This document shows, in pieces, positions 15,101 through 15,176 of a stretch of DNA of 15,176 bases (its first letter is position 1; each line of letters opens with the position of its first letter). The translations under genes were made by a program, and so were the position numbers. The notes under the pieces were generated by a model. That model was not told where the DNA came from, searched no databases, and saw only the letters and a list, made by a program, of their open reading frames with translations. Origin of the DNA: an uncultured Senegalimassilia sp. Its GTDB lineage: Bacteria > Actinomycetota > Coriobacteriia > Coriobacteriales > Eggerthellaceae. Location: NCBI RefSeq assembly GCF_934632265.1, contig NZ_CAKTYH010000037.1:1-15176 (forward strand), in the 5' to 3' direction.

Positions 15101-15176
15101 GTGAACAGACGATATGCCCATCGAGATGGCAGCAAGATAGGAAGCCTCGCTGTTGTTGATTCATATGCGCCTTCGT
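15101..15176 (+). CDS. Possible start of a further gene (cut by window edge)
   Basis: A GTG at 15101, 8 nt after GGAG, opens a frame that stays open for 25 codons to the edge. The product would begin MNRRYAHRDGSKIGSLAVVD. This is too short to recognise. A nearby ATG at 15113 is in another frame and closes after eight codons. The frame lies 46 bp after the thioesterase stop, so co-transcription is possible. Confidence 0.35.
   Translation, partial: MNRRYAHRDGSKIGSLAVVDSYAPS

Overview
The window looks like chromosomal DNA of a high-GC Coriobacteriia/Eggerthellaceae-type actinobacterium. This is inferred from composition and the flavour of the housekeeping proteins; no database search was possible. 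It holds twelve genes that I support, plus one possible gene start at the right edge.

Left block, minus strand, about 1-6540: in transcription order metK (S-adenosylmethionine synthetase), priA (replication restart helicase), rpoD (primary sigma factor, GTG start), then a THUMP-type RlmL-like rRNA methyltransferase that runs off the left edge. metK is preceded by a SAM riboswitch of the SAM-I clan that appears to lack P4. priA appears to start from a leaderless transcript. rpoD has its own promoter inside the end of priA and a terminator-like hairpin in its leader. The methyltransferase follows the rpoD terminator. SAM made by MetK is the methyl donor for the RlmL-like enzyme.

Middle block, plus strand, 6759-8985: a permuted ATP-grasp (glutathionylspermidine-synthase-like) protein, divergent from metK, and a DUF1461/TIGR01906 membrane protein of the Lit type.

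AT-rich island, about 8990-10900: a perfect 24-bp inverted repeat, then a promoter flanked by two smaller inverted repeats. These precede a compact three-gene module: a novel Asn-rich single-pass membrane protein, a DUF2975 four-helix membrane protein and a YozG-like Cro/CI regulator. The module is far less GC-rich than its surroundings and is the best candidate here for a transferred, poorly described system. About 330 bp without a convincing gene follow it.

Right block, plus strand, 10975-15176: gltX (glutamyl-tRNA synthetase) with a ferredoxin-like protein carrying four 4Fe-4S motifs 21 bp downstream. A proline-rich, membrane-anchored surface protein with a duplicated motif and a terminator come next. 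A PaaI-type hotdog thioesterase and a possible GTG-started reading frame entering from the right edge end the window.
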